Shown piece after piece: positions 1 to 8,324 of a stretch of DNA of 64,000 nucleotides. The position numbers and the translations under genes are program-made. Source of the stretch: Corynebacterium poyangense. Lineage in GTDB: Bacteria; Actinomycetota; Actinomycetes; Mycobacteriales; Mycobacteriaceae. The stretch covers positions 310,001 to 374,000 of the forward strand of contig NZ_CP046884.1 of NCBI RefSeq assembly GCF_014522205.1. The letters are read 5' to 3'. The stretch's first letter is position 1. Every line of letters starts with the position of its first letter. Under the pieces are notes generated by a model. The model saw only the letters and a program-made list of their open reading frames with translations, had not been told where the DNA came from and ran no database searches.

Positions 1-800
1 TTAAACTCCTGGGCCTGGTCCTGGTCAAGGTATCCAGCATCCACCATGGCGTCGAGCACAGTGTTGCGACGCTGGGTAACACCCTCCGGGTTGGTATAAG
101 GGTTAAGCGCGGAAGAAGATTGCACCATTCCGGCTAACATCGCCGACTGCGGAACGGTTAATTCCGCAGCGGACTTCCCAAAGTAGGTACGTGCCGCCGC
201 CTCAATGCCAAAAGCCCCGTTTCCAAAGGGAACCAGGTTGAGGTAGCGCGTCACAATCTCATCTTTGCTGAGAATTTTGTCCAGGTCAGAAGCCATCCGC
301 ATTTCCCGCAATTTCCGCGGAATGGATGTCTCAACAGCCGCCGCTTGGGATTCCGGGTCATCGGCACTGACGAGAAGCAAATAATTCTTCACGTACTGCT
401 GATCAAGAGTCGACGCCCCCTGCGCAATTCCTCCACTGACAATATTGGTGAGCATAGCTCTCGCCGTTCCTTGCAAATCCACGCCATCATGCTCATAGAA
501 TCGCCTGTCCTCAATGGCAACAATGGCGTCCTTGGCAGATTGGGGAATTTGATCCGCCTTCACCGGGTAACGACGCTGGGCATAAATCCAAGCAATCGGA
601 TTTCCATCGGTATCCGTAATAGTGCTTACCCCCGGTGCTGAACCATCCGTCATATCGGCAAGATTAGACTGCATGGTTTCGCTCGTACGGCTAATTGCCA
701 CCGCCGAGGCACCCGCAAACGGAACCAAGGCAAGGGTAAGAACCAACGTTGCGGCTAGCATCGCCAGCAGCAAATTTTTCAAGGAGGTTGCTACAGACAC
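1..800 (-). CDS. Class A penicillin-binding protein, N-terminal part (cut by window start)
   Basis: Bifunctional peptidoglycan synthase of the PBP1/PonA type that polymerises glycan strands and crosslinks stem peptides outside the membrane. Only about the first 266 codons are in the window; the transpeptidase domain lies beyond position 1. The GTG start at 798-800 gives a short cytoplasmic N-terminus and one membrane anchor (about residues 7-36), followed by the GT51 transglycosylase domain. Its signature is the IEDRRFYEHDGVD motif with the catalytic Glu, then QGASTLDQQYVKN and RKLREMRMA. The gene is divergent from whcA, as for ponA/whcA in C. glutamicum. Family assignment is firm; which PBP1 paralogue it is cannot be told from this part. 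Confidence 0.93.
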   Translation of the reverse strand, partial: MSVATSLKNLLLAMLAATLVLTLALVPFAGASAVAISRTSETMQSNLADMTDGSAPGVSTITDTDGNPIAWIYAQRRYPVKADQIPQSAKDAIVAIEDRRFYEHDGVDLQGTARAMLTNIVSGGIAQGASTLDQQYVKNYLLLVSADDPESQAAAVETSIPRKLREMRMASDLDKILSKDEIVTRYLNLVPFGNGAFGIEAAARTYFGKSAAELTVPQSAMLAGMVQSSSALNPYTNPEGVTQRRNTVLDAMVDAGYLDQDQAQEF

Positions 801-949
801 GCTAGTTAGCTTACAAACTTGACCGCCCTGAGGGAACTCCAACCTACCCCCATAATGTGATGTAGAATACTAAATGTGCTATTTGTGGTGTCGAGCATGA
901 ATTCCAAGAGCTCTATATTTTTTATGTCCGACGAGAACCTGGAGCGGGT

Positions 950-1258
950 ATGACCACCCCAACAATATTTATCGAACACTGGGCTGATCAGGCGCGCTGT
1001 CGTCACACTAACCCTGATGCTCTTTTCGTCCGGGGGGCAGCGCAAAAAGGGGCGGCGCGTATTTGTGATAGCTGCCCGGTGATCCAAGAATGCCGAGCTG
1101 ATGCCCTCGATAACCGGATTGAGTATGGAGTTTGGGGAGGATTGACGGAACGGCAACGCAGATTATTGCTTCGCCGGTATCCGAATATTTCTTCCTGGGC
1201 CGAGTTCTTTGCCCGCGGCGGCAAGATCTCCGAGGCTCTTTCTGCGACAGACACGTAA
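950..1258 (+). CDS. whcA: WhiB-family iron-sulfur regulator WhcA (WhiB4-like)
   Basis: Small Fe-S cluster protein of the WhiB family, redox-responsive transcription regulators confined to Actinobacteria. The 102-residue product has the four cluster ligands Cys17, Cys39, Cys42 and Cys48 (C-x21-C-x2-C-x5-C), the family turn GVWGG (about residues 60-64) and a basic C-terminal tail (TERQRRLLLRR) for DNA binding. It sits divergent from the PBP gene and upstream of ridA, the position of whcA (cg0337) in C. glutamicum, where WhcA acts in the oxidative stress response. The symbol rests on synteny and family; the redox role is inferred. Confidence 0.9.
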   Translation: MTTPTIFIEHWADQARCRHTNPDALFVRGAAQKGAARICDSCPVIQECRADALDNRIEYGVWGGLTERQRRLLLRRYPNISSWAEFFARGGKISEALSATDT

Positions 1259-1268
1259 AGTAGTGCCC

Positions 1269-1424
1269 ATGAAGAAATGGGAATATGCCACGGTGCCGTT
1301 ATTAACCCACGCTACGAAGCAAATCCTGGACACCTGGGGAGAAGACGGTTGGGAACTGGTTACCGTCACCCCCGGACCTAACCCGGAAAACTTAGTGGCT
1401 TTTATGAAACGAGAGGTGGAATAG
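1269..1424 (+). CDS. DUF4177 family small protein
   Basis: A 51-residue protein starting at MKKWEYATVPLL. This opening, the GWELVTV core and the short two-strand layout are typical of DUF4177, a family without known biochemical function. An in-frame TTG 60 bases further upstream would lie inside the 3' end of whcA, so ATG 1269 is preferred. It lies 10 bases after whcA and 1 base before the RidA gene, so the three are probably co-transcribed. Confidence 0.75.
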   Translation: MKKWEYATVPLLTHATKQILDTWGEDGWELVTVTPGPNPENLVAFMKREVE

Positions 1425-1425
1425 C

Positions 1426-1893
1426 GTGAGCCAACAGCACACTCCACTGCAACAACTAGCCGAGCTCGGGCTAGAACTGCCCGAGGTTGCCGCCCCGGTA
1501 GCCGCCTACGTGCCAGCTATCCACGTAGGTAACCAAGTGTGGACCTCCGGTCAGCTACCCTTTGCCTCTGGGGAGCTTCCCGCCACCGGAAAGGTAGGCC
1601 AGGACGTCACCCCCGATCATGCCTATGACCTTGCTAAACAAGCGGCACTTAACGCTCTTGCGGCGGTACATAGTTGCGTGGGACTAGACAACGTCACCCG
1701 AGTGCTCAAAATTGTCGGCTACGTCAACTCAGTCGACGGATTTAGCGGACAACCCGCTGTGGTGAACGGCGCCTCAGAACTGATGCGAGAAATTTTTGGT
1801 TCCGCTGGGGACCATGTTCGTAGTGCAGTAGGGGTTGCCGAGTTGCCGTTAAACTCTCCGGTGGAGATTGAGCTAGTAGTAGAGGTGTCCTAA
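1426..1893 (+). CDS. RidA/YjgF family protein
   Basis: Member of the YjgF/YER057c/UK114 family; characterised RidA enzymes hydrolyse reactive enamine/imine intermediates released by PLP enzymes. At 155 residues it is longer than canonical RidA (about 130) and has the N-terminal 'LELPEVAAPVAAYVPA' extension of the atypical actinobacterial subgroup. The core GNQVWTSGQLPF, the central AALNALAAVHS helix and the C-terminal PVEIELVVEV strand are clear. The family's catalytic Arg equivalent should be in 'DHVRSAVGVAELP' (Arg near residue 134). It starts with GTG 1 base after the DUF4177 stop, with GAGAGGTGG as ribosome site. Confidence 0.85.
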   Translation: MSQQHTPLQQLAELGLELPEVAAPVAAYVPAIHVGNQVWTSGQLPFASGELPATGKVGQDVTPDHAYDLAKQAALNALAAVHSCVGLDNVTRVLKIVGYVNSVDGFSGQPAVVNGASELMREIFGSAGDHVRSAVGVAELPLNSPVEIELVVEVS

Positions 1894-1964
1894 AGGTGGG
1901 TACTGCCACCCCCGCACGGGAGAAAAATCCTTATCTTTAAGTCAGGAAGGCTAAAGTAGAGCTC

Positions 1965-2789
1965 ATGGAGCATCCCGCCTATAGTCAACTCCGGCCAGTG
2001 ACTGATTCCGTGGCCGTTGTTCTTTGCCCTAACCCTGGTTACGCCTCCTTAGAGGGCACAAATTCCTGGGTGGTCCGCGCGCCCGAGGATGAGTGCAGCA
2101 TTGTTATTGATCCCGGCCCGGAAGATGAAGGTCACCTTAACGTCTTGAACTCCAAGGCTGAGAAGGTGGGGCTGATTCTACTGACTCACCGACATCATGA
2201 TCATGCCGATGCGGCGCATCGTTTTCGGCAGCTCACCGGAGCACCGGTTCGAGCTTTTGACCCCACTCATTGCTATGGGGGAGAACCCCTGAAGGATGGG
2301 GAGATTATTCAGGTGGACGGGGTGACGCCGCAGATTGAAGTGGTCCACACCCCCGGACATACTCGTGATTGTGTGTGTTTCTTTATCTGGTCTGGAGTGC
2401 CAGGGGAATCCACCCTGGAAGGTATTGCTACTGGCGATACCATTGCGGGACGGCACACCACCATGATTTCTGAGACTGATGGAGACTTAGGGGATTATCT
2501 TCACTCCTTGCATATGTTGGAAGACCGGGGGCAAGGTATTCCACTATTGCCAGGTCATGGGCCAGACGGCAAAGACGTATCTGCCTTTGCCCGGAAATAT
2601 ATTGACCGACGGGAATATCGTCTGCAGCAAATCCAAGATGCTTGGGAAAAGCACGGCAAGGATATTGAGCTTCAAGAGCTCATTGACTTGATGTATGACG
2701 ACGTAGATCCGGTTCTGCGTGGTGCTGCTGAGCAATCCACCAGAGTTGCTTTGCGCTATTTAGAGCATCAGGGAGAAGCTGCTTCCTAA
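1965..2789 (+). CDS. MBL-fold metallo-hydrolase
   Basis: Metallo-beta-lactamase fold hydrolase of 274 residues, related to the LACTB2/ribonuclease-like and glyoxalase II groups. Metal ligands are visible: THRHHDHAD (HxHxDH motif), HTPGH for the next His, ATGDT for the bridging Asp, and LPGHG near residue 197. A C-terminal helical winged region of about 60 residues follows, as in LACTB2-like proteins. It lies between ridA and glxR as in C. glutamicum. The substrate is not evident; RNA or a thioester are the family's options. Confidence 0.85.
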   Translation: MEHPAYSQLRPVTDSVAVVLCPNPGYASLEGTNSWVVRAPEDECSIVIDPGPEDEGHLNVLNSKAEKVGLILLTHRHHDHADAAHRFRQLTGAPVRAFDPTHCYGGEPLKDGEIIQVDGVTPQIEVVHTPGHTRDCVCFFIWSGVPGESTLEGIATGDTIAGRHTTMISETDGDLGDYLHSLHMLEDRGQGIPLLPGHGPDGKDVSAFARKYIDRREYRLQQIQDAWEKHGKDIELQELIDLMYDDVDPVLRGAAEQSTRVALRYLEHQGEAAS

Positions 2790-2812
2790 AAAACAAAAAG
2801 GTGGCTTCATAG

Positions 2813-2857
2813 CACCGGCCCTGTCTCGCGAGGTAATCGAACGAGACAGGGCCGGTG
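2813..2857. terminator. Bidirectional hairpin between convergent MBL gene and glxR
   Basis: A perfect 16-base inverted repeat (2813-2828 with 2842-2857, 13-base loop), very GC-rich, lies between two convergent genes. Read on the minus strand it is followed after a few bases by a T-rich tract (complement of 2789-2801). It therefore looks like a terminator for glxR, and a weaker one for the MBL gene. Confidence 0.75.
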
Positions 2858-2899
2858 TTGTAGTGCAGTTAAAAACTCTATTCCTCCCCCGATACCCGG

Positions 2900-3583
2900 C
2901 TAGCGGGCCCGGCGAGCTAAATGCTCGGTATCGACAATGAGAACGGATTTCCCTTCTAGGCGAATCCACCCGCGGTGGGCAAAAGTAGCCAAGGCCTTGT
3001 TCACAGTTTCGCGAGAAGCCCCCACCAGCTGAGCGATTTCCTCCTGGGTCAAGTCATGGTTAACCCGAAGCGCGGCTCCTTCCTGGGAACCAAAACGATT
3101 CGCTAATTGCAACAAGGTTTTCGCTACTCGGCCGGGGACGTCGGTGAAAATTAAGTCTGCAAGGTTAGCGTTGGTGCGGCGCAGGCGTCGAGCCAATACC
3201 CGAAGCAACTGTTGGGAAATCTCTGGATGCTGATCAATCCAATTACGCAGCATTTCCGAATTCATGGTTGCTGCATGGACCTCGGTGACGCAGATCGCGG
3301 AGGAGGTGCGCGGGCCTGGATCGAAAATAGACAATTCGCCAAACATGTCCGAGGGGCCCATGATAGACAACAGATTTTCCCGACCATCCGGGGCGTGGCG
3401 TGCTAGTTTCACCTTGCCCGAGGTGATGATGTAGAGCCGGTCTCCGGGTTCGCCTTCATCGAAAATGGTAGTACCACGTGGGAACCGAACCGTTTCCATC
3501 TCGGTGATGAGGTTATCTACCGCAACTGAGTCAACACCTTGGAAAATTCCTGCGCGGGAAAGGATCTCCTTCACACCTTCCAC
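2900..3583 (-). CDS. glxR: CRP-family global regulator GlxR
   Basis: cAMP-responsive global transcription factor of corynebacteria, orthologue of M. tuberculosis Crp (Rv3676), controlling carbon metabolism, respiration and many other genes. The 227-residue product has an N-terminal cyclic-nucleotide domain with the phosphate-binding cassette [16 protein letters not shown] (residues 81-96; Glu83, Arg92, Thr93), a long dimer helix (about 114-140) and a C-terminal winged helix with recognition segment [20 protein letters not shown] (178-197). The length equals the C. glutamicum protein. It is divergent from nth as in other corynebacteria. The window also carries a cAMP-producing cyclase (22810-24366). 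A candidate GlxR operator lies at 3736-3751. Confidence 0.97.
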   Translation of the reverse strand: MEGVKEILSRAGIFQGVDSVAVDNLITEMETVRFPRGTTIFDEGEPGDRLYIITSGKVKLARHAPDGRENLLSIMGPSDMFGELSIFDPGPRTSSAICVTEVHAATMNSEMLRNWIDQHPEISQQLLRVLARRLRRTNANLADLIFTDVPGRVAKTLLQLANRFGSQEGAALRVNHDLTQEEIAQLVGASRETVNKALATFAHRGWIRLEGKSVLIVDTEHLARRAR

Positions 3584-3914
3584 GAAAAACTCCTAACGTC
3601 GAGCACATCAGCATGTTACGAGATTCCGGTGGACTGAAAACTGGTAGTGATTTGAACCCGAACCCCCCAAGGGAGGTTGTACCGGTATGTCGCACATGCA
3701 CGTAGCTTATATCACTGTGTCCACGACCACTGTAGCGTGTAATTGATCACTTCCGCATCTCAAAAGTGAAATTGTCACTCAAAGTCCGGTTGGTGAGGGG
3801 GTGGGGGTATTTCCCGACACCCCTTAGGTAGTTTTTCAGACACTTTAGGGTGTAGTGAGATATATTCCTGCGCCATAGTATCTGCGGGAAATGCTGCGCG
3901 TTAGGATAGTGGCT
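3584..3914. other. Divergent promoter region glxR / nth
   Basis: About 330 bases without a gene between the glxR and nth starts. It must contain both promoters. A GlxR-like dyad is at 3736-3751. Upstream of nth, 'catagtat' near 3876-3883 could be a -10. No other ORF or strong hairpin is visible. Confidence 0.6.
3736..3751. promoter_or_regulatory. glxR: Candidate GlxR operator
   Basis: The sequence cGTGTaaTTgaTCACt matches the GlxR/CRP consensus TGTGA-N6-TCACA in most half-site positions with the correct 6-base spacer. It lies about 155 bases upstream of the glxR start, on the nth side of the divergent region. glxR autoregulation is known in C. glutamicum; that this is the site used here is inference. 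Confidence 0.5.
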
Positions 3915-4769
3915 ATGCCCACATACCAGCCTGCGAGTTCTGTTAGTTCTGGTGCACTTGCTCACCGGGTGGGGACACTGACGCGTCGGACCACTCCAGC
4001 TACCCGCCCTACTCCAGGTAGCCACCCAGCAGCGCGAGCCAAGGAAACCCCCTTGGCCTTAAAGCGGCGGGCGCGAAGAATAAACCGCACCTTGCAGGTA
4101 GCCCATCCGGATGCTCATTGCGAGCTCAATTTCCGGACTCCCTTTGAGCTACTGGTTGCTACGGTGTTATCCGCCCAGTGCACTGACGTCCGGGTGAACC
4201 AGGTAACTCCGCACCTATTTCAGCGCTATCCGGATCCGGCGGCGATGGCTCAGGCGAACCCGGCTGAGGTGGCAGAAATTATCCGAAGCACAGGATTCTT
4301 TAAAACCAAGGCCGCCAACCTGGTGGCCCTTAGTGAACATCTCGTGGCTGAGCACGGGGGAGAGGTGCCGGCCGAGTTCTCAGCCTTGGTAGCGCTTCCT
4401 GGGGTGGGTGCAAAAACCGCTCATGTGGTGCGAGGAAACGCTTTTGGGATACCCGGATTAACAGTAGATACTCACTTCGGGAGGTTGGCGCGGCGACTAA
4501 TGCTGAGCGATTCCCACGATCCTCGCCGGGTCGAGGAGGACGTGGCGGCGCTCATCGACAAATCCGAGTGGACCATGTTTTCCCATCGGCTGATTTTTCA
4601 CGGCAGGCGAGTCTGTCATTCTCGGCGAGCTGCTTGCGGGGCGTGCCTCTTAGCTGCAGATTGTCCTAGCTTTGGGGCAGCTGGCCCCACTGACCCCGCC
4701 GCTGCCGAAGCTCTGCTGAAAGGCGACAATATCGAAACCTTGGCGCAATTAGCGGGACTGGAGGAGTAA
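3915..4769 (+). CDS. nth: Endonuclease III (DNA glycosylase/AP lyase)
   Basis: Base-excision repair enzyme that removes oxidised pyrimidines and nicks AP sites. The helix-hairpin-helix LPGVGAKTAH carries the catalytic Lys, VDTHFGRLARR carries the catalytic Asp, and the [4Fe-4S] loop is C-x6-C-x2-C-x5-C at the C-terminus (VCHSRRAACGACLLAADC). The N-terminus is about 50 residues longer than E. coli Nth, low-complexity and Ala/Thr/Pro rich. An in-frame ATG at 3891 is an alternative start; 3915 is preferred because AGGA lies 8 bases upstream. It heads the nth-tlpA-nudix-marP operon, as Rv3674c-Rv3671c in M. tuberculosis. Confidence 0.95.
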   Translation: MPTYQPASSVSSGALAHRVGTLTRRTTPATRPTPGSHPAARAKETPLALKRRARRINRTLQVAHPDAHCELNFRTPFELLVATVLSAQCTDVRVNQVTPHLFQRYPDPAAMAQANPAEVAEIIRSTGFFKTKAANLVALSEHLVAEHGGEVPAEFSALVALPGVGAKTAHVVRGNAFGIPGLTVDTHFGRLARRLMLSDSHDPRRVEEDVAALIDKSEWTMFSHRLIFHGRRVCHSRRAACGACLLAADCPSFGAAGPTDPAAAEALLKGDNIETLAQLAGLEE

Positions 4770-5366
4770 ATGAGACCAGAAATCCGATGGTCCATTCTGG
4801 GGGTCATAGTGATCAGCGTTGTGGTTTTGCTCACCGTACCGATGATGTTGCGTAGCTCGGATGACTCTACCCCCACTCCCACCGCGAACCCGGACGACAG
4901 CTCGACATCACCCACTACGCATAGTGAGATAGCTGCACCACCAGGATCTCGCCCTGACTGCCCGGATATTGACCTAGCCGGAACGTCTTTGGAGTGCTTA
5001 GGAGGACACCGCCAGCCGGTAGCGCAGAAACACATGGTAGTGGTGAATCTCTGGGCGTGGTGGTGTGCGCCATGTCGAGAAGAGATCCCCCTTCTTAGTA
5101 GTTATGCCGACCACCACCCGGAGTACACGGTCGTAGGTGTTCATGTTGATAGTGCGGGCGACGCAGGTGCGGATATGCTAAATGACTTAGGCACCTCCTT
5201 AGCAAGCTTCCAAGACGGAGCCCAACAGTTAGCCCTCAAACTGGGATTACCTAAAGTTGTTCCCATCACCCTAGTTTTTCGCGACGGCCACCAAGTGGGG
5301 ATGTTTCCACAGGTGTTTCACTCCGAGGAAGAACTAGATAAGGCAATAGACTCCGTGCTGTCTTAA
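4770..5366 (+). CDS. Membrane-anchored thioredoxin-like protein (TlpA/ResA type)
   Basis: Extracytoplasmic thiol-disulfide oxidoreductase. It has a 198-residue chain with one N-terminal membrane segment (about residues 8-27), a Ser/Thr/Pro linker to about residue 60, and a thioredoxin fold with active site WWCAPC and the cis-Pro near KVVPIT. The start codon directly follows the nth stop (taa-atg), with the ribosome site inside the nth end, so translation is coupled. It matches Rv3673c by position. ResA/TlpA proteins reduce apo-cytochrome c or other exported proteins; the partner here is unknown. Confidence 0.9.
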   Translation: MRPEIRWSILGVIVISVVVLLTVPMMLRSSDDSTPTPTANPDDSSTSPTTHSEIAAPPGSRPDCPDIDLAGTSLECLGGHRQPVAQKHMVVVNLWAWWCAPCREEIPLLSSYADHHPEYTVVGVHVDSAGDAGADMLNDLGTSLASFQDGAQQLALKLGLPKVVPITLVFRDGHQVGMFPQVFHSEEELDKAIDSVLS

Positions 5367-5376
5367 GGATGGTCCA

Positions 5377-6129
5377 ATGAAAGATGAATTTCGGTTAGTG
5401 TGGGACCACATGCCGGGGTGGGTGCATGAGCTTAAGAGGAGAATAGAAGACTCTGCACCGCCGACGCCTGGATTGATTTCTCAAGAAGAGGCTCGACGCC
5501 GGGCCGAGCATCGACCCCGGCAACGTTCAGCCATATTGATTCTGCTTAATGGCCAAGAGCACCGCGACGCTAGTGTTCTTTTGACTCACCGCTCCCCGCG
5601 AATGCGCACCCATCCAGGTCAAGTAGCTTTCCCCGGGGGGCGCATGGATCCCGAAGATCGAGATGAAATTGATACCGCTTTGCGAGAGGCATGGGAGGAA
5701 ACCGGGGTTCATCGTCACGGTATTACTCCTTTCGCCCAACTCCCCGACGCGCATACCCACGTCGGGGCTGCCGTCAGCCCCATCATGGCCTGGTGGCACG
5801 CCCCCAGCCCGGTGTGGGCGGCGAGCCCAGCAGAAACCGATGAGGTGTTCCACGCCGGCTTTGCTGACCTCGTAGACCCCAGTAACCGCGTGATGGTTGG
5901 GCGTCGGATGCCGTCGACCGGGGATCCATGGATAGGTCCTGCCTTTTGGTCGCACGGCTACCTGGTGTGGGGATTTACTGGCGCGCTATTAGCTGGTTTA
6001 ATAGCCAGCGGCGGCTGGGAAGAGGAATGGGATCGCGACACGATCTATGATCTCAATGAGCTTCTCGCAGTTTCGCGCAATAATGAGGAATCGCAACCAC
6101 AAACTCGAGGCGGAGAGACACAGGCGTGA
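5377..6129 (+). CDS. NUDIX hydrolase, CoA pyrophosphatase-like
   Basis: NUDIX enzyme of 250 residues. The Nudix box is GGRMDPEDRDEIDTALREAW followed by EETGV (RExxEExG), and the preceding LLTHRSPRMRTHPGQVAFPGG matches the NuCoA signature that marks CoA pyrophosphatases (E. coli NudL/YeaB type). These cleave CoA or acyl-CoA to phosphopantetheine and 3',5'-ADP. It lies between tlpA and marP as Rv3672c does, and its stop overlaps the marP start by 4 bases. Substrate assignment comes from the motif, not from tests. Confidence 0.88.
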   Translation: MKDEFRLVWDHMPGWVHELKRRIEDSAPPTPGLISQEEARRRAEHRPRQRSAILILLNGQEHRDASVLLTHRSPRMRTHPGQVAFPGGRMDPEDRDEIDTALREAWEETGVHRHGITPFAQLPDAHTHVGAAVSPIMAWWHAPSPVWAASPAETDEVFHAGFADLVDPSNRVMVGRRMPSTGDPWIGPAFWSHGYLVWGFTGALLAGLIASGGWEEEWDRDTIYDLNELLAVSRNNEESQPQTRGGETQA

Positions 6130-7328
6130 CAGCTAGCCTAATTATTGACTTGATACTCCTCATTGCGGTGATCATCACCCTTTTCGCAGGATGGCGGATG
6201 GGGGCGGTGACGTCGATCTTCTCCACAGTAGGGGTAATCAGCGGGCTGGTAGGTGCGGCGATGCTTGCACCTTTTGTCATGGAAAAAGTAGCCTCAACGA
6301 GTTTGCGAATACTTTTTGCCCTGGGTCTGATTGTGCTGCTAGTAGCGCTAGGGAACCTGATTGGCACGACCCTTGGGGCATGGCTGCGAAATGCTCTCGG
6401 GAAAACCCCGGTGCGTTCGATAGATTCTCTTGTTGGCGGTATTTTGCAGCCAGTAGCCACCCTGCTTGTGGCGTGGTTGGTGGCTCATCCCTTAGCAATG
6501 AGCGCTGGCGGGGACATCTCCTCGGGGATCCAGGGATCAAAGATTCTAGCTGCAACAGACAAAGCAGTGCCGGAACGTTTTCATAATCTTCCGGATCGGA
6601 TTTCTGCGATGCTGAGTGAATCTGGTTTGCCGCCAATTATGGGGGTATATCAGCAGCATGCCGGAGCAGAAGTAGATCCCCCAGATCAGCAAATTGTGCA
6701 CTCCCCGGTCGTCAATACTGTTCGCCCGAGCGTGATTCACGTGATGGGTGATGCCGAGATGTGTTCGCGACGCCTGATGGGTTCTGGTTTTGTAGCTAGC
6801 CCTCATCACGTCATTACCAATGCTCACGTCGTTGCCGGAACGAACCGGGTGAACCTGGATACTGTGCATGGGGTGGAACAAGCCCAGGTAGTGTATTACA
6901 ACCCTGAGGTGGATTTAGCGGTACTCTATGCGCCGAATTTAGATTTGCCCGCCTTACCCTGGGCTGAAGAACCCGCACAGACAGGGGATGATGCTTTGGT
7001 TCTAGGGTTCCCGGAATCTGGGCCGTTCTCTGTGTCTCCTGCTCGGGTTCGGGAAAAACTCATGATTGCTGGGCCGGATATTTACGCCCAAGGAAGAGTA
7101 GAGCGTGAAGCATATACCCTGCGTGGATCTGTGCGCCAAGGAAACTCAGGCGGGCCGGTCATTAATAGCGATGGAGAAGTAATTGGGGTGGTCTTTGGGG
7201 CTGCGGTTGATAACAGCGATACCGGGTACGCCATCACCCGGGCGGAAGTACTCCGCCAAATAGGGGATCTTAATGCCCTCACCGCTCCCGTGGCTACCGG
7301 ACAGTGCGTCCTGAGCGCTCAACACTAG
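6126..7328 (+). CDS. marP: MarP-like membrane serine protease (CvpA domain plus trypsin-like domain)
   Basis: Orthologue of M. tuberculosis Rv3671c/MarP, a periplasmic protease needed for acid and oxidative stress resistance. Residues 1-125 form four membrane segments of the CvpA/colicin V family. The extracytoplasmic chymotrypsin-like domain follows, with catalytic His234 (TNAHVVAG), Asp263 (PEVDLAVLY) and Ser341 (RQGNSGGPV). Cys213 and Cys394 fall where MarP has its redox-sensitive disulfide (Cys214-Cys395). It starts with GTG overlapping the nudix stop and ends the nth operon. In mycobacteria MarP cleaves the peptidoglycan hydrolase RipA; that role is not shown here. Confidence 0.93.
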   Translation: MTASLIIDLILLIAVIITLFAGWRMGAVTSIFSTVGVISGLVGAAMLAPFVMEKVASTSLRILFALGLIVLLVALGNLIGTTLGAWLRNALGKTPVRSIDSLVGGILQPVATLLVAWLVAHPLAMSAGGDISSGIQGSKILAATDKAVPERFHNLPDRISAMLSESGLPPIMGVYQQHAGAEVDPPDQQIVHSPVVNTVRPSVIHVMGDAEMCSRRLMGSGFVASPHHVITNAHVVAGTNRVNLDTVHGVEQAQVVYYNPEVDLAVLYAPNLDLPALPWAEEPAQTGDDALVLGFPESGPFSVSPARVREKLMIAGPDIYAQGRVEREAYTLRGSVRQGNSGGPVINSDGEVIGVVFGAAVDNSDTGYAITRAEVLRQIGDLNALTAPVATGQCVLSAQH

Positions 7329-7391
7329 GTACGGTGTTGTCGGACCGTGCTACAAGAACTGTGGCACCTACCCTACCCGACTGAGAAAACA

Positions 7392-7420
7392 GGGGTTAGC
7401 TACCGTGAGTAGCTAACCCC
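7392..7420. terminator. Hairpin between convergent marP and secreted protease genes
   Basis: A perfect 12-base inverted repeat (7392-7403 with 7409-7420, 5-base loop) lies between two convergent genes. A-rich sequence lies on its left side and becomes TGTTTT after the hairpin on the minus strand. It probably terminates both transcripts. Confidence 0.78.
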
Positions 7421-7438
7421 AACCTTGATGTTGGTGGT

Positions 7439-8164
7439 TTAGGGCTGAGGATAGGTCAGCGGGGAATCGAAACCGTTGTAGAGCACCGGAGTACCACCGG
7501 ACAGGGTTCCGATGATGTGACGCTTGCCGTCACCACCTAAGAGATGCAACGGTCCGCCAGAATCGCCCTCAATGGCTGGAATAAGAGCATAAACCTCTCC
7601 AGACTGCACATTAACCCCGGTGATAATTCCGCAGGTTCGTCCGGTGGCTGAGCCCTCTTTGCAGACAAATTGTCCCACCATGTTCTGATTCAACATCAAT
7701 GGTTCACCCAGAGCTAAGGGATTGTTAAGAGCGTTGACCAGTGGGGTGTTCGCGATCAGGGGAGCGATGCTGTTATTTTCCAGACGAGAATAGATGGAGG
7801 AGCTATCTACCTCTACTCCTGGTTTGATTGGGAACATAGCAACATCGGTGAGAACCGGTTGGAAAGAGTCATAAACCGTAGGCTCGGAATAGAGCTTCAT
7901 CCGGGATAACTCGGCCTGATCGGCTAGCACAGTTCCATCGCTAGTGCGCACCTGAGTGATATTGCTATCGCCAAAACAATGCGCGGCGGTAACTCCCCAG
8001 GTCTCACCGGTGTTTGTGGTAGTGGTGTACGCCAAAGTGCAGGCGTAACCGCTGCCGTTTCCGGTGTCGAGGAGTAAAGAGTCGCCAGCGTGGGTGGCGG
8101 CATGAGCTGAAATGGGCATACTGAGGACCACCGCCGCAGCGCCAAGGCTTAAGAGTTTCTTCAT
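7439..8164 (-). CDS. Secreted trypsin-like serine protease
   Basis: Exported S1-family protease of 241 residues. The start at 8164 (MKKLLSLG) gives a classical signal peptide cleaved near AHA-AT (about residue 22) and has AAGGGAAGA upstream; an in-frame start 24 bases earlier lacks this. The triad is His62 (TAAHC), Asp107 (LTDVAMF) and Ser202 (EGDSGGP). Cys42-Cys63 and Cys168-Cys178 are likely disulfides. It resembles small secreted chymotrypsin-like proteases common in corynebacteria. No transmembrane or sorting signal is seen, so it is expected to be released. The natural substrate is unknown. Confidence 0.88.
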   Translation of the reverse strand: MKKLLSLGAAAVVLSMPISAHAATHAGDSLLLDTGNGSGYACTLAYTTTTNTGETWGVTAAHCFGDSNITQVRTSDGTVLADQAELSRMKLYSEPTVYDSFQPVLTDVAMFPIKPGVEVDSSSIYSRLENNSIAPLIANTPLVNALNNPLALGEPLMLNQNMVGQFVCKEGSATGRTCGIITGVNVQSGEVYALIPAIEGDSGGPLHLLGGDGKRHIIGTLSGGTPVLYNGFDSPLTYPQP

Positions 8165-8324
8165 TAGCTCTTCCCTTCGTAGGAGCATTCAAGAACACGT
8201 ACTTTAAGCCACGCTAATAAGAAAAAATCTGATGTTCAAATGAAGATATCTTGAGAAAAAGATAGGTGTACCAGGGCTAAAAAACAGTCCTTTTTTCTTT
8301 GGCAGATGATCAGCGGAGAAAGAG

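Noticed and set aside
3701..3716. A second GlxR-like site upstream of glxR
   Set aside because: The right half fits (TCACT) but the left half (CGTAG) does not, so it is too weak to list.
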